A stretch of 64,000 nucleotides of DNA, from assembly GCF_014204815.1 (NCBI RefSeq), contig NZ_JACHMC010000001.1, positions 2,170,001 to 2,234,000 of the forward strand, written 5' to 3'. Source of the DNA: Micrococcus flavus (GTDB taxonomy: Bacteria; Actinomycetota; Actinomycetes; Actinomycetales; Micrococcaceae). Below the pieces are notes generated by a model. It searched no databases, was not told the origin of the DNA, and worked only from the letters and a program-made list of their open reading frames with translations. Made by a program: the position numbers and the translations under genes. The first letter of the stretch is position 1. Each line of letters starts with the position of its first letter. Below, one piece after another: positions 1 through 11,171 of this stretch.

Positions 1-231
1 CACCCAGCGGTCGGCCGGGCCGAGCAGCCCGCGCACCCAGGTCACCAGGTGGTCCAGGGGGATGGTGCTCGCCCCGTTGATCGTGATGGGCACGAAGAAC
101 ATGACGATGCCGATCGCCGAGTAGACGATCATGCGCCAGCGCGCCGGCGGGCGGGGCGCGTCGGCCTCGATCGCGGCCATCGCGGTGGTGTCGGTGTGCA
201 GCTCGTGGTCTGCGGGGCGGGACGAGTCCAT
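1..231 (-). CDS. YjiH-type membrane transporter, N-terminal part (runs off left edge)
   Basis: Only the first 77 codons lie in the window and the frame stays open to base 1. The start is the ATG at 231, seven bases after a GAAAGGA ribosome-binding site. A hydrophilic stretch of about 32 residues is followed by a membrane segment (IVYSAIGIVMFFVPITI) and then NGASTIPLDH, a combination I recognise from YjiH-type membrane proteins of the nucleoside-recognition (GATE) group. It lies downstream of hutU on the same strand, so it may carry histidine, urocanate or a related compound; that role is inferred from position only. Two hairpins separate it from hutU, so it may have its own promoter. Confidence 0.55.
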   Translation of the reverse strand, partial: MDSSRPADHELHTDTTAMAAIEADAPRPPARWRMIVYSAIGIVMFFVPITINGASTIPLDHLVTWVRGLLGPADRWV

Positions 232-250
232 CGTGGTGTCCTTTCGATCG

Positions 251-282
251 CGAGCCGGACGGGCGGGCGCCCGTCCGGCTCG
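251..282 (-). terminator. Hairpin upstream of the YjiH-type gene
   Basis: A perfect 13-base-pair stem (CGAGCCGGACGGG with its complement) and a short loop lie between hutU and the YjiH-type gene. It could end hutU transcription or act as an intercistronic stem. There is no clear T-run on either side. Confidence 0.4.
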
Positions 283-292
283 CGGCGGTGAA

Positions 293-335
293 GTCGTCGG
301 ACGGCGACGGCGCGGCGGCACCGTCGCCCGACGAC
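293..335 (-). terminator. Imperfect hairpin directly after hutU
   Basis: The arms GTCGTCGG..GGCGACGG and CCGTCGCCCGACGAC pair with a three-base bulge just past the hutU stop. The GTCGTCGG arm resembles the other CGACGACGG-type terminators of this window. Confidence 0.4.
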
Positions 336-345
336 GTGACCGGGG

Positions 346-2043
<1,698 letters not shown>

Positions 2044-2113
2044 GGCAGTTCCTTTCGACGGGGTGCGTGCGCCGCCGGGACGGGTGGCCCCGGTGATTTC
2101 ACGGATCGGCATG

Positions 2114-2137
2114 CACTTTCCGAACATTGAAACAGTG
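2114..2137. promoter_or_regulatory. Imperfect inverted repeat, candidate IclR operator
   Basis: CACTTTC and GAAACAGTG form an imperfect inverted repeat in the 150-base gap between hutU and the divergent IclR gene. IclR proteins often bind such repeats between themselves and their target, so this is the best candidate operator, but the match is only suggestive. Confidence 0.3.
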
Positions 2138-2148
2138 ACGCGGCTCAC
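2135..2148. promoter_or_regulatory. CRP/GlxR-type site before hutU and iclR
   Basis: The sequence GTGACGCGGCTCAC matches the GTGA-N6-TCAC core bound by CRP-family regulators such as GlxR. It overlaps the end of the candidate IclR operator and would allow carbon-source control of histidine use. Confidence 0.45.
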
Positions 2149-2180
2149 GCGCAAGCCCGATCCGCGTGCCCCGCACCCGT

Positions 2181-2186
2181 TACGCT
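2181..2186 (+). promoter_or_regulatory. -10 box of the iclR gene, leaderless
   Basis: TACGCT lies seven bases before the ATG at 2194, so transcription should start at or next to the start codon. Confidence 0.5.
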
Positions 2187-2193
2187 CCCTGTC

Positions 2194-2853
2194 ATGACCA
2201 CCACCCCCACCGCCTCGACGCGCACCGTGGACCGGGCCCTGGACCTGCTCGCCGCCGTCACCGAGCAGACCCGGCTGAGCCTGACCGAGGCCGCCCGCGC
2301 CACGGAGCTGCCGGCGTCCACGGCGCTGCGCCTGCTGCGCAGCCTGGAGGGCGCGGGCCTGGTGTCCAGGGACGGCGACGGCCTCTTCCACCCCGGCCCC
2401 AGGCTCATCCGCCTGGGGGCGCGCGCCTTCACCCGCGAGCCCCTCGTGGACCTCTCCCGCGCCCCGATGCGGGACGTCGTGGCCCGCACCGGCGAGTCGG
2501 TGTACCTGTCCGTGGCCGCCGGCCCGTCGGAGGCCGTGTACCTGGCCATCGAGGAGGGGACCCACTCCGTCCGGCACACCAACTGGGCCGGGCGCACCGT
2601 CCCCCTGGCGGGCACCGCCGTCGGCGAGGCGCTCAGCGGACACGTGGCCGCCGGGGCCTCGGTGCTGCGCACGGACACCGTGGAGGCGGACGTGACCGCA
2701 CTGTCCTCCCCCGTGGTGGTGCACGGCACGCCCGTGGGCGCCCTCAGCACGCTCGTGCCCACCTACCGCTGCACCGACGAGCTCGCCGCCCGCTGCGGCG
2801 AAGCCCTTGTGGCCGCGACGGCGGAGATCGCCCACCGGCTCGGCGAGGGCTGA
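2194..2853 (+). CDS. IclR-family transcriptional regulator, probable hut regulator
   Basis: This 219-residue protein has a winged helix-turn-helix at residues 8-65 ([13 protein letters not shown] then [25 protein letters not shown]), followed by a ligand-binding domain typical of IclR proteins ([39 protein letters not shown] in outline). It is a little shorter than usual (about 250). It is transcribed divergently from hutU with 150 bases between them, so it most likely senses urocanate or a related compound and controls hutU. The ATG at 2194 follows a TACGCT -10 box by seven bases and lacks a ribosome-binding site, as expected for a leaderless message. Confidence 0.85.
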   Translation: MTTTPTASTRTVDRALDLLAAVTEQTRLSLTEAARATELPASTALRLLRSLEGAGLVSRDGDGLFHPGPRLIRLGARAFTREPLVDLSRAPMRDVVARTGESVYLSVAAGPSEAVYLAIEEGTHSVRHTNWAGRTVPLAGTAVGEALSGHVAAGASVLRTDTVEADVTALSSPVVVHGTPVGALSTLVPTYRCTDELAARCGEALVAATAEIAHRLGEG

Positions 2854-2910
2854 GGGGACGGCGCGCCGCCGGGGCCCGCACCCACGACGCCGTCGTCCCG
2901 CCCTGCCTGC

Positions 2911-3028
2911 CAGGGAACTCCCAGGCGGCTCCCCCGCTTCTTCCATCCCGCCTGCCTACGCTGGAGGCACCTCATCGAAGGTGCGAGTGATGACGGAGGA
3001 AGGCCCCGACCGGATCGGTCGGGGCCTT
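2911..3028 (+). ncRNA. Candidate small RNA unit, copy 1 (promoter block, short transcript, terminator)
   Basis: A conserved upstream block (CAGGGAACTCCCAGGCGGC, 2911-2929), a TACGCT -10 box (2957-2962), a conserved transcript start region (CTCATCGAAGGTGCGAGTGA) and a 13-base-pair terminator (3000-3028) occur in the same order and spacing as in a second copy on the minus strand at 9665-9795. The predicted transcript is about 60 bases and has no convincing open frame. It lies after iclR and converges on the gene at 3076. I do not recognise the family. Confidence 0.4.
3000..3028 (+). terminator. Strong hairpin terminator of the candidate small RNA
   Basis: A perfect 13-base-pair stem (AAGGCCCCGACCG and its complement) with a three-base loop is followed by CGTGCTGG. 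It can stop both the small transcript and read-through from iclR. Confidence 0.7.
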
Positions 3029-3075
3029 CGTGCTGGGGGGGCGGGCGGCGCGCCGGCGCCGGCCCGATCACCCGG

Positions 3076-3714
3076 TCAGCGGCGCGCGGAGGTGATGCCC
3101 GCCCACAGGCCGCCGAGGAGGCCGGCCAGCGGCAGGATCCAGAACACGTGCGCGCCCAGGGACAGGGCCACGGTGTTCGAGAAGACGAAGATGATGCCGA
3201 CGGCGGCGAGGACGCCGCCGATCAGGCCGCCGATGGCGTAGCGCGCGGCGGAGCGGGCGGCGCCGCCCATCAGGATCACGATCAGGTAGCCGGCGGCAGC
3301 GGCCAGCGCGCCGCCCACCAGGCCGAAGAGCATGGACTGTATGGAGGCCACCCAGCCGCGGCCGGTCTCGCCCATCGCCACCGCGAACTGGTCCGCGTCG
3401 ATATAGATGTCGCGCACGGGGACCTCGCCCGCCTCCGGGAACAGGAACAGGCGGCCGAGGACGAACGCGACCGTGAGGAGCGTCGCCACGATCATCACGC
3501 GGTTGGCGAAGCCCCAGCCGTCCACCGGACGAGTCGGCTCCACGGCCTCCGCCGGCACCACCGCGCGGCGCACAGGACGCTGCGGCTCCTGGTGGCCGGC
3601 ACGGGTCTGGACGGCGTGCGCGCCGCGCGTGTCGATGATGCGCGGGGCGGCCTGCGCCGGGACGGCGCGGCGATCGGTCTGGGCGGCGTGGGCGCCGTGG
3701 GCCTCGGTGTTCAT
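3076..3714 (-). CDS. Hypothetical membrane protein with four predicted membrane segments
   Basis: The 212-residue product is not one I recognise. Residues 1-75 are hydrophilic and rich in Ala, Arg and Pro. Four hydrophobic segments follow: NRVMIVATLLTVAFVLGRLF, a long one around MLFGLVGGALAAAAGYLIVI, one around IGGLIGGVLAAVGIIFVF, and VFWILPLAGLLGGLWAGI. A polar loop of about 40 residues with several acidic residues (VRDIYIDADQF) lies between the first two. The ATG at 3714 follows a GAGGGAG ribosome-binding site. A further open frame upstream in the same phase overlaps the nitrilase gene and is not coding. The next gene upstream, also on this strand, is the nitrilase-like gene 150 bases away. 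Confidence 0.65.
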   Translation of the reverse strand: MNTEAHGAHAAQTDRRAVPAQAAPRIIDTRGAHAVQTRAGHQEPQRPVRRAVVPAEAVEPTRPVDGWGFANRVMIVATLLTVAFVLGRLFLFPEAGEVPVRDIYIDADQFAVAMGETGRGWVASIQSMLFGLVGGALAAAAGYLIVILMGGAARSAARYAIGGLIGGVLAAVGIIFVFSNTVALSLGAHVFWILPLAGLLGGLWAGITSARR

Positions 3715-3863
3715 CTGGGTGCTCCCTCGGTTCCGCCCCGGGGCGGGGCGCGGTGCGTGGCGCCGGACGCCCGGGGCGCCCGTCGGTGATGGATCTGGCT
3801 CGATTCTAGGCGTCCGCGTCGGCGGGGCGGCAACGGTGACCGGTCCCGAACCCGGACGGCGGG

Positions 3864-4703
3864 TCAGATGTTCAGGGCCGCGTCGTCGTCGTGCCGGTCG
3901 CGGGAGGGCAGCGGGACGGCGAAGACGTCCGTGCGACGGTTGGCCAGCACCGGCAGGAACGCGCGGACCTCGTCGATGCGCTCGCGCGTGACGTCCGCGG
4001 TGACGAGGGCCTCCGCCTCGTCGGTGAGCTCGGCGACGGTCAGCGCGAGGGGGTCGATGACGGCCGAGTGCCCGACGGTGGCCTCCGAGCGCGTGTCCGC
4101 CGCGGCCACCCACACCGTGTTCTCCACGGCGCGGGCGCGCAGCAGGGTGCGCCAGTGGTCCACCTTGTGCTCGCCTGCGAACCACGCCGCGGGGATCGCC
4201 AGCACGTCGGCGCCGGCCGCGGCCAGGGCGCGGGAGACCTCGGGGAAGCGCAGGTCGTAGCAGGTCTGCAGGCCCACGCGGGTCCCGGCCACCTCCACCA
4301 CCACGACGCCCCGGTCCCCCGGCGTGATCAGGTCCGACTCGCGGTGGTCGAACGCGTCGTAGAGGTGCAGCTTGCGGTAGGCGCCGATCACGGCGCCCTC
4401 GGCGTCCACGGCCACGAGCGTGTTGTAGGGCCGGTCGCCCACCGCGGGCTCGTAGCCGCCCGCCACGATCGCCAGCCCGTGGTGCCGCGCCAGGCGTGCC
4501 AGGCCCTCGGTGAACGGCTCCCACGCCCCCGTGACGGCGCCCGCGAAGTCCCCCTCGACCGCGCGGAAGGTGAACATCGTCTCCTCCGGGAGGACGAGCA
4601 GGTCCGCCCCCTCTCGGGCCGCACGGGCGGCCAGCCGGCCGACGACGACCAGGTTGTCCTCCACACGGCCGGTGGGCCCGAACTGTCCGACGCTGATCCT
4701 CAT
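3864..4703 (-). CDS. Carbon-nitrogen hydrolase (nitrilase superfamily)
   Basis: A 279-residue amidase of the nitrilase superfamily, which hydrolyses carbon-nitrogen bonds in the cytoplasm. The catalytic triad is visible: Glu40 in LLVLPEETMF, Lys111 in YRKLHLYDAF, and Cys148 in GLQTCYDLRFPE. Length and spacing are normal for the family. The sequence style is closest to omega-amidase or deaminated-glutathione amidase types, but substrate cannot be read from sequence. The ATG at 4703 is seven bases from a TAGGCT box, so the message is probably leaderless. It is divergent from the catalase gene. Confidence 0.85.
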   Translation of the reverse strand: MRISVGQFGPTGRVEDNLVVVGRLAARAAREGADLLVLPEETMFTFRAVEGDFAGAVTGAWEPFTEGLARLARHHGLAIVAGGYEPAVGDRPYNTLVAVDAEGAVIGAYRKLHLYDAFDHRESDLITPGDRGVVVVEVAGTRVGLQTCYDLRFPEVSRALAAAGADVLAIPAAWFAGEHKVDHWRTLLRARAVENTVWVAAADTRSEATVGHSAVIDPLALTVAELTDEAEALVTADVTRERIDEVRAFLPVLANRRTDVFAVPLPSRDRHDDDAALNI

Positions 4704-4710
4704 GCCCGCC

Positions 4711-4716
4711 AGCCTA
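4711..4716 (-). promoter_or_regulatory. -10 box of the nitrilase-like gene, leaderless
   Basis: TAGGCT on the minus strand lies seven bases before the ATG at 4703. Confidence 0.5.
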
Positions 4717-4890
4717 GCCAGAGCCCCGGATTCGACGACGCTCCCCCCTGGTCAGGACGGACTCGAGGCCCCAAGCTGGAGGAGTGCCGCCGGCGCCAGC
4801 GCACCGTGTCCCCGACCGGTCCGCGCCCGGCGACAGACCCGGCCCGGCGCGGAACGCGCCCGGGCAGTCGAGACAGGAAGCAGCCATCCC

Positions 4891-7116
<2,226 letters not shown>

Positions 7117-7130
7117 CCCGGCTGCAGGAC

Positions 7131-7164
7131 GAGGGGGCGGGGGCCGTGGGGTCCCCGCCCCCTC
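7131..7164 (+). terminator. Terminator after katE
   Basis: A perfect 12-base-pair stem (GAGGGGGCGGGG and its complement) begins 15 bases after the katE stop codon. Confidence 0.75.
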
Positions 7165-7180
7165 GGCATGCCCGCCCGCG

Positions 7181-7257
7181 CTCTCGAGCGTGGAGAGAGG
7201 GGAATGGCCGCTTCTGAACGCGATACAGCGCCCTCTTCACGCTCGAAAGCGACCGGG
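7181..7257 (+). repeat. Dispersed intergenic repeat, copy A
   Basis: This 75-base element is related along its length to the minus strand of 39065-39139. Shared blocks include TCGAGCGTG, GAATGGCCGCTT (12 of 12) and CG(C/T)TCGAAAG(C/T)G. Each copy holds CGAACG/CGTTCG-like inverted units. It lies between katE and a lipoprotein gene. Confidence 0.6.
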
Positions 7258-7324
7258 TGGGGCCGTGCCCTAGGGTGGCCCTCATCCGCGACCGCCCCGA
7301 TCGCCATCACCCGAGGACACCACC

Positions 7325-7834
7325 ATGAACGGCCCGCACCGCTCCCTCGCCTCCGCCGCTCGCGCCTCGCGCCCGTTGACGACGACGGCCCTCGCCGCCG
7401 GCGGCGCCGTCGCCCTCATCGGATGCTCCCTCATGGACGCGAACGTGCCCCGCGTGAGCCTCCAGGAGGCCGAGGGCGTCCGCTGGTTGAGCGCGGAGAG
7501 ACCATGGGAGCAGCCCGAGGGGCAGTCGAGCGCGTCGGTTTCCGGTCCCCTGGGCCTTACCGCTCAGGGGTGCCTCGCCGTGCTGCCGGACCCTCAGGTG
7601 GCGGCCAGTGATCGGCGGCCGACGCTGATCGCCCTGCCCGAGGCGTCCGTCGTGCTCGAGAACGGGCGGGTGGTCGCCGTGGACACCGGCGGTGGCCGGA
7701 TCGTCAAGGCCGACGTCGCCACCGGCTTCACCGGCGGCATGGTCCCCTCCGCGGACCTCCCCCGGGACGTGCGGGACGCCGTCGCCTCCTGCGGGGTGCG
7801 CGACGAGGTCCTCGTCCCCGGCCCCCTCGGCTGA
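7325..7834 (+). CDS. Putative lipoprotein of unknown function
   Basis: A 169-residue protein I do not recognise. The N-terminus has several Arg, then a hydrophobic run ending in a lipobox (AVALIGC, Cys at about residue 34), so it is probably exported and lipid-anchored. The mature part has no motif I know; GRVVAVDTGGGRIVKADVATGF looks like a beta-strand-rich segment, and a second Cys lies near the end (VASCGVRDEV). The ATG at 7325 follows GAGGACACCACC. It is alone between katE and the convergent purA, with a large bidirectional hairpin after it. Confidence 0.6.
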   Translation: MNGPHRSLASAARASRPLTTTALAAGGAVALIGCSLMDANVPRVSLQEAEGVRWLSAERPWEQPEGQSSASVSGPLGLTAQGCLAVLPDPQVAASDRRPTLIALPEASVVLENGRVVAVDTGGGRIVKADVATGFTGGMVPSADLPRDVRDAVASCGVRDEVLVPGPLG

Positions 7835-7864
7835 CGCCCGGGGGCGCACGCCCGTACCCACGTA

Positions 7865-7925
7865 CTGGTGAGGACACACCGTCACGGTGCCCTGAATCGG
7901 GCGGTTGAGGGTGTGTCCTCACCAG
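7865..7925. terminator. Long bidirectional hairpin between the lipoprotein gene and purA
   Basis: A perfect 16-base-pair outer stem (CTGGTGAGGACACACC and its complement) encloses an inner GCCC-TGAATC-GGGC stem. It sits between convergent genes and can end transcription from both sides. Confidence 0.6.
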
Positions 7926-7947
7926 GAAGCCGGCGCAGTGGCCGGGC

Positions 7948-9237
7948 TCAGTCCTCGATCAGGTCCCGGATCTGCACGACCTGGTCGCGGCCCGGGCCCA
8001 CGCCGACGGCGGAGATGCGGCAACCGGAGAGGCGCTCGAGGGCCTTCAGGTACGTCTGCGCGTTCTCCGGCAGGTCCTCGAAGGTGCGGGCGCCGGAGAT
8101 GTCCTCGGTCCAGCCGTCGAAGTGCTCGTAGATCGGCGTGGCGTGGTGGAACTCGGTCTGCGTCATGGGCATGCGCTCATGGCGCACGCCGTCCACGTCG
8201 TAGGCCACGCACACCGGGATCCTCTCGATCCCGGTCAGCACGTCCAGCTTGGTCACGAAGTAGTCCGTGAAGCCGTTGACGCGCGCGGCGTAGTGGGCCA
8301 GGACGGCGTCGTACCAGCCGGTGCGGCGCGGCCGGCCGGTGTTGACGCCGAACTCGCCGCCCGTGGCGCGCAGCTGCTCGCCCATCTCGTCGAACAGCTC
8401 GGTGGGGAACGGGCCGGCGCCCACGCGCGTGGTGTACGCCTTCACGATCCCGATGGTGCGGGAGAACCGGGTGGGGCCGATGCCCGCGCCCACGGACGCA
8501 CCGCCGGCGGTCGGGTTCGACGACGTCACGAACGGGTAGGTGCCGTGGTCCACGTCCAGGAAGGTGGCCTGGCCGCCCTCCATGAGGACCACCTGACCCT
8601 CGTCGAGCGCGTCGTTCAGGAGGTTCACGGAGTCCACGACCATGGGGCGCAGGCGGTCGGCGAAGCCGAGGAAGTACTCCGCGACCTCGTCCACGGTGAC
8701 GGCGCGGCGGTTGTAGAGCTTCACGAGGAGCTCGTTCTTCTGCTTCAGCGCCCCCTCGATCTTCTGGCGCAGGATGGACTCGTCGAAGATGTCCTGCACG
8801 CGGATGCCCAGGCGCGCCACCTTGTCCTGGTAGGTGGGGCCGATGCCGCGGCCGGTGGTGCCGATGGCCCGCTTGCCGAGGAATCGCTCGGTGACCTTGT
8901 CCATGGTCTGGTGGTACGGCGCCACGAGGTGCGCGTTCGCGGAGATCTTGAGGTTCGCGCACGAGTGGCCGCGGGACTCGAGCCCGTCGATCTCCTCGAA
9001 CAGGGCCTCGAGGTTGATCACCACGCCGTTGCCGATGACCGGCACCGCGTTGGGGGACAGGATGCCGGCGGGCAGCAGCTTGAGCTCGAACTTCTCCCCG
9101 TTGACGACGACGGTGTGCCCGGCGTTGTTGCCGCCGTTCGGCTTCACCACGTAGTCCACCCGGCCGCCCAGCAGGTCGGTGGCCTTGCCCTTGCCCTCGT
9201 CGCCCCACTGGGCTCCGACGATCGCGATCGCTGGCAT
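7948..9237 (-). CDS. purA: Adenylosuccinate synthetase
   Basis: PurA joins IMP and aspartate using GTP to make adenylosuccinate, the first committed step to AMP. The 429-residue length is normal. The start region [18 protein letters not shown] carries the glycine-rich P-loop-like motif with the catalytic Asp, followed by NNAGHTVV with the conserved His, the [14 protein letters not shown] loop, and the C-terminal GTP-site block ([19 protein letters not shown]). I chose the ATG at 9237 after a GAGGAGAG ribosome-binding site; the upstream frame to 9354 lacks family similarity. Confidence 0.97.
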   Translation of the reverse strand: MPAIAIVGAQWGDEGKGKATDLLGGRVDYVVKPNGGNNAGHTVVVNGEKFELKLLPAGILSPNAVPVIGNGVVINLEALFEEIDGLESRGHSCANLKISANAHLVAPYHQTMDKVTERFLGKRAIGTTGRGIGPTYQDKVARLGIRVQDIFDESILRQKIEGALKQKNELLVKLYNRRAVTVDEVAEYFLGFADRLRPMVVDSVNLLNDALDEGQVVLMEGGQATFLDVDHGTYPFVTSSNPTAGGASVGAGIGPTRFSRTIGIVKAYTTRVGAGPFPTELFDEMGEQLRATGGEFGVNTGRPRRTGWYDAVLAHYAARVNGFTDYFVTKLDVLTGIERIPVCVAYDVDGVRHERMPMTQTEFHHATPIYEHFDGWTEDISGARTFEDLPENAQTYLKALERLSGCRISAVGVGPGRDQVVQIRDLIED

Positions 9238-9367
9238 GCTGCATCTCTCCTCAGGGCCGCGGGTCGCCCCGGGCCGGCCCGTACATGGAAAACGCCCCCT
9301 TGCGGTGCGCACGGAGGCCGTACCCCCGAATCCTACCAGCGTGATGCGGACCACGCCGGAGGGGCGG

Positions 9368-9616
9368 TCAGGCGCTCCCCCGGGCCGCCCGCGCGGCCGC
9401 GGCCCGCTCGACGGCCTCGAGGTACGCGGTGCCCTTGGCGCAGCAGCCGCCCAGGCAGCAGTCCTCGTCGAGGTCGAAGTCCGCGGGGTCCGGCTCCTCG
9501 ACGGGACCGCCGGACGCGGCGCGGTGCTCGGCCTGGATCCGCTCGGCGACCGCCCGCCAAGCGGGTGCGGCCTGACCGACGGCGTCGACCGCGGCGGGGT
9601 CCTCTGCGGAGCTCAT
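9368..9616 (-). CDS. Small cysteine-rich protein of unknown function
   Basis: The 82-residue product is acidic and ends with a compact cysteine patch, [13 protein letters not shown], followed by a helix ([18 protein letters not shown]). Two CC pairs separated by Leu-Gly-Gly suggest metal binding or redox function, but I do not know the family. The start is the ATG at 9616, preceded by AAGGAGG with good spacing; a longer start at 9658 is possible but overlaps the candidate small-RNA terminator. It lies directly downstream of the candidate small RNA copy 2 and upstream of purA on the same strand. Confidence 0.6.
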   Translation of the reverse strand: MSSAEDPAAVDAVGQAAPAWRAVAERIQAEHRAASGGPVEEPDPADFDLDEDCCLGGCCAKGTAYLEAVERAAAARAARGSA

Positions 9617-9664
9617 GGAATCCTCCTTGTCGGCGGGAACGTGCACACAGCCAAGCACAGACGA

Positions 9665-9690
9665 AGGGCCCCGGATCTCTCCGGGGCCCT
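9665..9690 (-). terminator. Terminator of candidate small RNA copy 2 and of tdk
   Basis: A perfect ten-base-pair stem AGGGCCCCGG with its complement, followed on the minus strand by TTCGTCTG. Confidence 0.65.
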
Positions 9691-9795
9691 GCGCCTGTCA
9701 TCACTCACACCTTCATCTCTCGCACCTCGATGAAGTGGTTCCCACCGTACGGAGCGCCTATGGGGAAACCAGGGGTGCCGCCTGGCAGTTTCCTG
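9665..9795 (-). ncRNA. Candidate small RNA unit, copy 2
   Basis: On the minus strand this region repeats the architecture of 2911-3028: an upstream block CAGGAAACTGCCAGGCGGC, a TACGGT -10 box (9744-9749), a transcript start region containing TTCATCGAGGTGCGAG and GTGAGTGATGA, and a ten-base-pair terminator (9665-9690). Predicted transcript length is about 75-80 bases. It lies between tdk and the cysteine-rich gene. Confidence 0.4.
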
Positions 9796-9831
9796 AACGC
9801 CCGGCCCAGCGCGGCGGGGCCCGTCATCCGC

Positions 9832-10479
9832 TCAGCCGAGCCGTCCGCCGGACTCCTCGAGGTAGCACGCGCCGCACAGGGACTCGTAGGTGACCTGCAC
9901 GCCGTCGATGGCCACCTGGTCCCCCTCGAACACGAACCGGCGCGCCCCGGTGGCCGGGTCCGTGACCTGACGGGTGTTGAACAGGGCCTTGCGGCCGCAG
10001 CGGCAGATGGTCTTGAGCTCCTCGAGCGAGTGGGCGAGCTCCAGCAGCCGCCCCGACCCGGGGAAGGAGTGCGTCCGGAAGTCGGTGCGGATGCCGTAGG
10101 CCATCACCGGCACGCCCTCGAGCACGGCGATCCGCAGGAGGTCGTCCACCTGGGCCGGCTCGAGGAACTGGGCCTCATCCACCAGCAGGCACGCCACGGG
10201 CGGCACGGCCCCGTCCAGGTGGTCCACCAGGGCGTCGGGGTCCTCCGCGGCGGCGTGCCGGTGGAACAGCTCCACCACGTCCGCACCGGCGGGGATGAGG
10301 AAGTCCACGGCCCGGGTGACGCCGAGGCGGGAGACCACCTCGTCGTCGCCCTTGGTGTCCAGGGCAGGCTTGGCCAGGAGGACCCGCTGCCCGCGCTCCT
10401 CGTAGTTGAACGCGGCCTGCAGCAGGCCCGTGGACTTGCCGGAGTTCATGGCTCCGTAGCGGAAGTAGAGCTTGGCCAC
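9832..10479 (-). CDS. tdk: Thymidine kinase
   Basis: A 215-residue type II thymidine kinase that salvages thymidine with ATP. The P-loop is GAMNSGKST (residues 9-17). The catalytic Asp-Glu lies in CLLVDEAQFLEPAQ, and four cysteines in CRCG and CGAC near the C-terminus form the structural zinc site. The lasso region includes YESLCGACYLEE. The ATG at 10479 begins MAKLYFRYGAMNS, typical of actinobacterial enzymes. It lies 30 bases after the DUF3151 gene on the same strand and is probably co-transcribed with it. Confidence 0.93.
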   Translation of the reverse strand: MAKLYFRYGAMNSGKSTGLLQAAFNYEERGQRVLLAKPALDTKGDDEVVSRLGVTRAVDFLIPAGADVVELFHRHAAAEDPDALVDHLDGAVPPVACLLVDEAQFLEPAQVDDLLRIAVLEGVPVMAYGIRTDFRTHSFPGSGRLLELAHSLEELKTICRCGRKALFNTRQVTDPATGARRFVFEGDQVAIDGVQVTYESLCGACYLEESGGRLG

Positions 10480-10509
10480 GGGAGGGGTGCGGGGGCTGCG
10501 CGCGGGCCC

Positions 10510-10941
10510 TCAGGCCTGCGCGGCCTCGATCTGCTCGGCGGCCGTGGGGTCGGAGTCCTTCAGGAAGGTGCGGATGCGCTCGACCTCCTCGGCCTCGCCG
10601 ATCCCGGCGGCCGCGCGGCCCAGCGAGTAGAGGGAGCGCAAGAAGCCGCGGTTGGGCTCGTGGGACCACGGCACGGGCCCGGCGCCGCGCCAGCCGGCCT
10701 TCCGCAGCGCGTCCAGGCCGCGGTGGTAGCCCACGCGGGCGTACGCGTACGAGTCCACGGTGCGACCCTCGGACCAGGCGTCCTCGGCCATCAGCGCCCA
10801 CACGAGGGAGGACTCCGGGGCCACGGGGACGACGTCCTCGGGCAGGTCGCCGGCGGCCAGGCGCGCGAGCACCTCGGGCTCCTCCGGCAGGAGGGTGGCA
10901 GGCGGCTCCATCAGGTTCCTGCCGACGAGGGACTCGGACAT
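10510..10941 (-). CDS. DUF3151 family protein
   Basis: A 143-residue protein that I recognise as the actinobacterial DUF3151 family by the run of conserved blocks: PEDVVPVAPESSLVWALMAE, SYAYARVGYHRGLDALRKAG, GPVPWSHEPNRGFLRSLYSL and the end FLKDSDPTA. The function is unknown; the helical repeats resemble TPR-like folds. The ATG at 10941 follows AGGAAAGAGG. A 32-base G homopolymer lies 39 bases upstream of the start, within the likely promoter region. It heads a two-gene unit with tdk. Confidence 0.85.
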   Translation of the reverse strand: MSESLVGRNLMEPPATLLPEEPEVLARLAAGDLPEDVVPVAPESSLVWALMAEDAWSEGRTVDSYAYARVGYHRGLDALRKAGWRGAGPVPWSHEPNRGFLRSLYSLGRAAAGIGEAEEVERIRTFLKDSDPTAAEQIEAAQA

Positions 10942-10979
10942 CGCTCACACCTCTTTCCTGCCCCGCGCGGGCGGGACGT

Positions 10980-11013
<34 letters not shown>

Positions 11014-11171
11014 GCCGACGCGCGGCCGGCGGGGTTCGCGCCCGAGTCTAGCGAGCCGTCCGGGGCCGGGCCGGGGCGCCCCCAGGCACGTCCGGTACCG
11101 TGGTGCCCGCCTCCGTCCGGAGGCCGGAGGCCTCGCACCCGGGCGAGGACGCGATCCGAAGGAGTCTCCGC

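Noticed and set aside
2989-3075. Small open frame starting ATGACGGAGGAAGG in candidate small RNA copy 1
   Set aside because: It runs through the terminator hairpin into low-complexity glycine codons, and the corresponding frame is not kept in copy 2.
9341-9354. CRP-like site before purA (GTGATGCGGACCAC)
   Set aside because: One half-site is altered (CCAC) and purA is not an expected target; kept out of the site list.
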